From: an uncultured Rikenella sp. | GTDB lineage: Bacteria; Bacteroidota; Bacteroidia; Bacteroidales; Rikenellaceae | Direction of reading: 5' to 3' | NCBI RefSeq assembly: GCF_910579375.1 | Contig: NZ_CAJTUJ010000125.1 | Span: 1-5,444, forward strand | DNA length: 5,444 nucleotides | Shown: positions 5,394 to 5,444 of the stretch, piece after piece | Numbering within the stretch: the stretch's first letter is position 1 | How the letters are laid out: every line of letters begins with the position of its first letter | Notes under the pieces: model-generated | Databases searched by the model: none | The model's input: the letters and a program-made list of their open reading frames with translations, nothing else | Told to the model about the DNA's origin: nothing | Position numbers and translations under genes: made by a program

Positions 5394-5444
5394 CTGCGTG
5401 CCCGCGGTGGGCAAAGGGCTGGAACTACCCTAAGTAACCGACAG

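Noticed and set aside
1..5444. CRISPR arrays, tRNA or rRNA genes, transposase or integrase genes
   Set aside because: No regularly spaced repeats, cloverleaf-like segments, rRNA motifs or recombinase coding frames were seen in the window.

Overview
The window reads as chromosomal DNA of a Bacteroidota bacterium, most likely Bacteroidales. Four things point there. TAnnTTTG-type -7 promoter elements lie upstream of rpsA and guaA. Shine-Dalgarno sequences are absent and the start codons sit in A-rich leaders. The S1, RNase Z and GuaA proteins are of Bacteroidota type. Both edges carry fragments of the FISUMP-like surface-protein domain that is abundant in this phylum. The coding DNA is fairly GC-rich for the phylum, which would suit an Alistipes/Rikenellaceae-like organism, but genus is only a guess.

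The core is three complete plus-strand housekeeping genes. They are rpsA (413-2212, ribosomal protein S1 with six S1 domains), rnz (2542-3489, tRNase Z, a metallo-beta-lactamase-fold tRNA 3'-end endonuclease) and guaA (3558-5087, glutamine-hydrolysing GMP synthase). They serve translation initiation, tRNA maturation and guanine nucleotide supply, a growth-linked set. rpsA has a clear promoter and a long 13-bp stem-loop in its leader. guaA has its own -7 element and is closed by a strong intrinsic terminator (5140-5175). No comparable promoter was seen for rnz.

The 329-bp gap between rpsA and rnz holds a roughly 241-bp element (2259-2499) that is one large imperfect inverted repeat. It is bounded by two near-perfect 24-bp palindromes, with matching secondary hairpins on each side and a long central hairpin. 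It resembles a MITE or REP-type mobile repeat.

The two outer flanks (1-290 and 5176-5444) have no intact gene. Each has a promoterless, 5'-truncated C-terminal piece of a FISUMP-like domain. The pieces point outward in opposite directions, so they form an inverted pair around the housekeeping block. They share nearly identical DNA at both ends (12 bp at the 5' edge, 36/38 bp across the stop codon) around a more variable middle. This is the layout expected of silent recombination cassettes or of relics of a dispersed paralogous family.

Other points of note are a terminator-like hairpin plus T8 run inside the start of rnz and a perfect 25-bp direct repeat inside rpsA.
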